A stretch of 16,423 nucleotides of DNA, taken from positions 1 to 16,423 of the forward strand of contig JAEWME010000423.1 in the NCBI GenBank assembly GCA_023393265.1, in the 5' to 3' direction. Shown here piece by piece: positions 14,904-16,423 of the stretch (position 1 is its first letter; each line of letters starts with the position of its first letter). The translations under genes and the position numbers were made by a program. The notes under the pieces are model-generated. The model was not told the DNA's origin and did no database searches. It saw nothing but the letters and a program-made list of their open reading frames with translations. The stretch is from Bacteroidota bacterium. GTDB taxonomy: Bacteria > Bacteroidota > Bacteroidia > Bacteroidales > Prolixibacteraceae.

Positions 14904-16109
14904 TTACAATGCCTGGTCTTCGTTTGGTGTATCGACAACTACCACCGGATTGGCGGCTTCCTTATTTTTCTGATTGTTGGCACTAACGGCCAGGATAATC
15001 CCGAACGATGCGGCGGTAAACAGCATCGACGAGCCACCCATGCTCACCCAGGGCAGCGGCTGCCCTGTAACAGGCACTGCACCAACAGATACTGCCATGT
15101 TTATAAACGCCTGAAAGGTCATCAATAGTACAAGCCCGGTGACCATAAATGCAGGGAAAGTGCGGTCACATCGCCGGACGATGATTACCCCTCGGAACAG
15201 CAATATCAGGTAAAGCAGCGCCAGAAATGCGCCGCCAACAAATCCATATTCTTCAACAAAAATGGCATAAATAAAGTCGTTGTAACCAGCCTCCATGTAA
15301 TTGCTCACTTCGCTGTTTCCAGGTCCTTTGCCAAGCATCCCACCTTCGAAAATGGCGAGGCGGGCATAGTCGGCTTGTGTTGTTCCGGCAACAGCATCGT
15401 TGTCGCCTTTCAGAAAGTCGTCGATACGCCCCTTCACCGTGTGCACACGGCCCGCACTTTCAGGAAAAAAGTCGGCAGTGAAATAAACCAGCAAAACACC
15501 CAAAATTCCGATTCCGACAAGAGACAAAATATATTTATACGATACGCGCGCGATAAGCATCAGAACCAGGATGGTTATAAAAATGAGCGCCGCAGTGGAA
15601 AAGTTGCTCAGGAAGATCAGGAAACACACCACTCCTGAAACACCGGTCACCCAATAAAAAGCCTGTTTAAGTTCTTCCTCCGTGCGCTGAGCTTTCGACA
15701 GCATCCGGGAAGCGTACATGATAAGCGAAATCTTCGCCAACTCGGCAGGCTGGAAACTAAAAAATGCTACATCAAGCGAGCGCGAGGTCTCTTTAGATGG
15801 GTTCCCGGTAAGTTTATACTGAATGATGGCCATAATCAGCGCCACAATGGTGACGCCTATCAGGAAAGGCGATATTTTGAAATAAACAACCACCGGAAGA
15901 ATATTGACCAGGAGCAGCATGATTCCAAAACCAGTCAGGATAAACACAACCTGCCTGATCAGATAATACAACGTATTTCCGTTCGCCTCGCGATATGCCA
16001 GCTTGCCGGTCGCGCTGTAAACAATTACAAGCGATACAAGCGAGAGGAATATCAAAATCACCCACAACGTGCGATCTCCTTTAAATATTTTTGCCAGTGA
16101 TGCTGCCAT
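14904..16109 (-). CDS. ftsW: Septal peptidoglycan glycosyltransferase FtsW
   Basis: SEDS-family polytopic membrane protein that polymerises lipid II into glycan strands at the septum together with its PBP partner FtsI. The protein is 401 aa with about ten predicted membrane helices. Family marks seen are FQPAELAKI in the first half, NDFIYAIFVEEYG (277-289), in which Asp278 sits at the position of the essential Asp of RodA/FtsW, and PVTGQPLPWVSMGGSS (346-361). The usual form of the last motif has SYGGSS; here Tyr is Met. The dcw context between murD and murG identifies it as FtsW rather than RodA. The ATG at 16109 is 2 nt after the murD stop. Confidence 0.95.
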   Translation of the reverse strand: MAASLAKIFKGDRTLWVILIFLSLVSLVIVYSATGKLAYREANGNTLYYLIRQVVFILTGFGIMLLLVNILPVVVYFKISPFLIGVTIVALIMAIIQYKLTGNPSKETSRSLDVAFFSFQPAELAKISLIMYASRMLSKAQRTEEELKQAFYWVTGVSGVVCFLIFLSNFSTAALIFITILVLMLIARVSYKYILSLVGIGILGVLLVYFTADFFPESAGRVHTVKGRIDDFLKGDNDAVAGTTQADYARLAIFEGGMLGKGPGNSEVSNYMEAGYNDFIYAIFVEEYGFVGGAFLALLYLILLFRGVIIVRRCDRTFPAFMVTGLVLLMTFQAFINMAVSVGAVPVTGQPLPWVSMGGSSMLFTAASFGIILAVSANNQKNKEAANPVVVVDTPNEDQAL

Positions 16110-16111
16110 TT

Positions 16112-16423
16112 TTATAACTCTCTTACAGCCTGTTTAAACTGATGACCACGGTCTTCGTAGTTTTCGAATAAGTCGAAACTGGCGCAGGCGGGCGAAAGCA
16201 AAACAGTATCACCGTTTTTAGCCAGGTAATAAGACGAGCGTACGGCATCAACCATCGACTGGGTTTCGACGATGTCGAGCCCAAAATCTTTGAATGCTTC
16301 CAGAATGCGGGAATTGTCTACGCCGAGGCAAACGATGGCTTTCACTTTGGACTTTACGAGGTCGAACAATTGCGAGTAGTCGTTGCCTTTGTCGATGCCA
16401 CCAACAATCCAAACGGTTGGCTG
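16112..16423 (-). CDS. murD: MurD, C-terminal part (start lies beyond the window)
   Basis: UDP-N-acetylmuramoyl-L-alanine--D-glutamate ligase, cut by the right edge. The frame is open from 16423 to the TAA at 16114-16112, so 103 residues are seen. A TTG at 16369 is internal, not a start. The fragment covers the C-terminal domain: TVWIVGGIDKGNDYSQL, then VKAIVCLGVDN, and the family signature LLSPACASFDLFENYEDRG with QFKQAVREL at the end. In E. coli MurD the matching SPACASxDxFxxFxxRG segment contacts the substrate. The gene order before ftsW agrees. Confidence 0.93.
   Translation of the reverse strand, partial: QPTVWIVGGIDKGNDYSQLFDLVKSKVKAIVCLGVDNSRILEAFKDFGLDIVETQSMVDAVRSSYYLAKNGDTVLLSPACASFDLFENYEDRGHQFKQAVREL

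Noticed and set aside
1..16423. CRISPR arrays, tRNA genes, insertion sequences or phage genes
   Set aside because: I saw no regularly spaced repeats, cloverleaf-like segments, transposase motifs or terminal inverted repeats. The window is dense with housekeeping genes.

Overview
The window reads as a stretch of chromosome from a Bacteroidota bacterium, most likely the Bacteroidales/Marinilabiliales side of the phylum. The evidence is weak or absent Shine-Dalgarno sites with A-rich leaders, a TAnnTTTG-type -7 promoter box, a TPR-lptC-CNNM-PPIase gene order I associate with Bacteroidales, and a dcw (division and cell wall) cluster ending ftsA-ftsZ-yqeY. Placement below phylum is inference from family resemblance only. 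There are 15 protein genes, two of them cut by the window edges. I see no tRNA, rRNA, CRISPR array, insertion sequence or phage gene, and no gene-free stretch reaches 300 bases.

Left part, + strand (1-5378), envelope biogenesis: the 3' end of a TPR-repeat protein closes with a strong terminator. It is followed by lptC (LPS export lipoprotein), a CNNM/CorC-type membrane protein with CBS domains, and a large membrane-anchored SurA/PpiD-like peptidyl-prolyl isomerase that ends at another terminator. A small PaaI-type hotdog thioesterase comes next.

Middle, + strand (5379-7165): a leader with a 12-bp long-range stem and a U-tract precedes guaB. The encoded IMP dehydrogenase is of the divergent type known from the protist Tritrichomonas foetus, collinear with it at every diagnostic residue I could check. 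Two tandem hairpin terminators close it off against the convergent operon.

Right part, - strand (16423 down to 7166): a compact dcw cluster read right to left as murD (C-terminal part), ftsW, murG, murC, ftsQ, ftsA, ftsZ copy 2, ftsZ copy 1, and a GatB/YqeY-domain gene. Neighbouring genes overlap or are separated by 30 nt at most, which implies one transcript. MurD, MurC and MurG build lipid II and its precursors, FtsW polymerises glycan at the septum, FtsQ links the periplasmic divisome, and FtsA anchors FtsZ.

The standout is that the cluster carries two intact ftsZ genes in tandem. Their GTPase cores align without a gap over residues 1-321 at about 65% identity by hand count, and both keep all GTP-binding and T7-loop residues. 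Only the distal copy keeps the conserved C-terminal IPAY peptide. The FtsA-proximal copy instead has a polybasic linker and an aromatic amphipathic tail resembling a membrane-targeting helix. This looks like a two-FtsZ division system that arose by local duplication followed by tail divergence.
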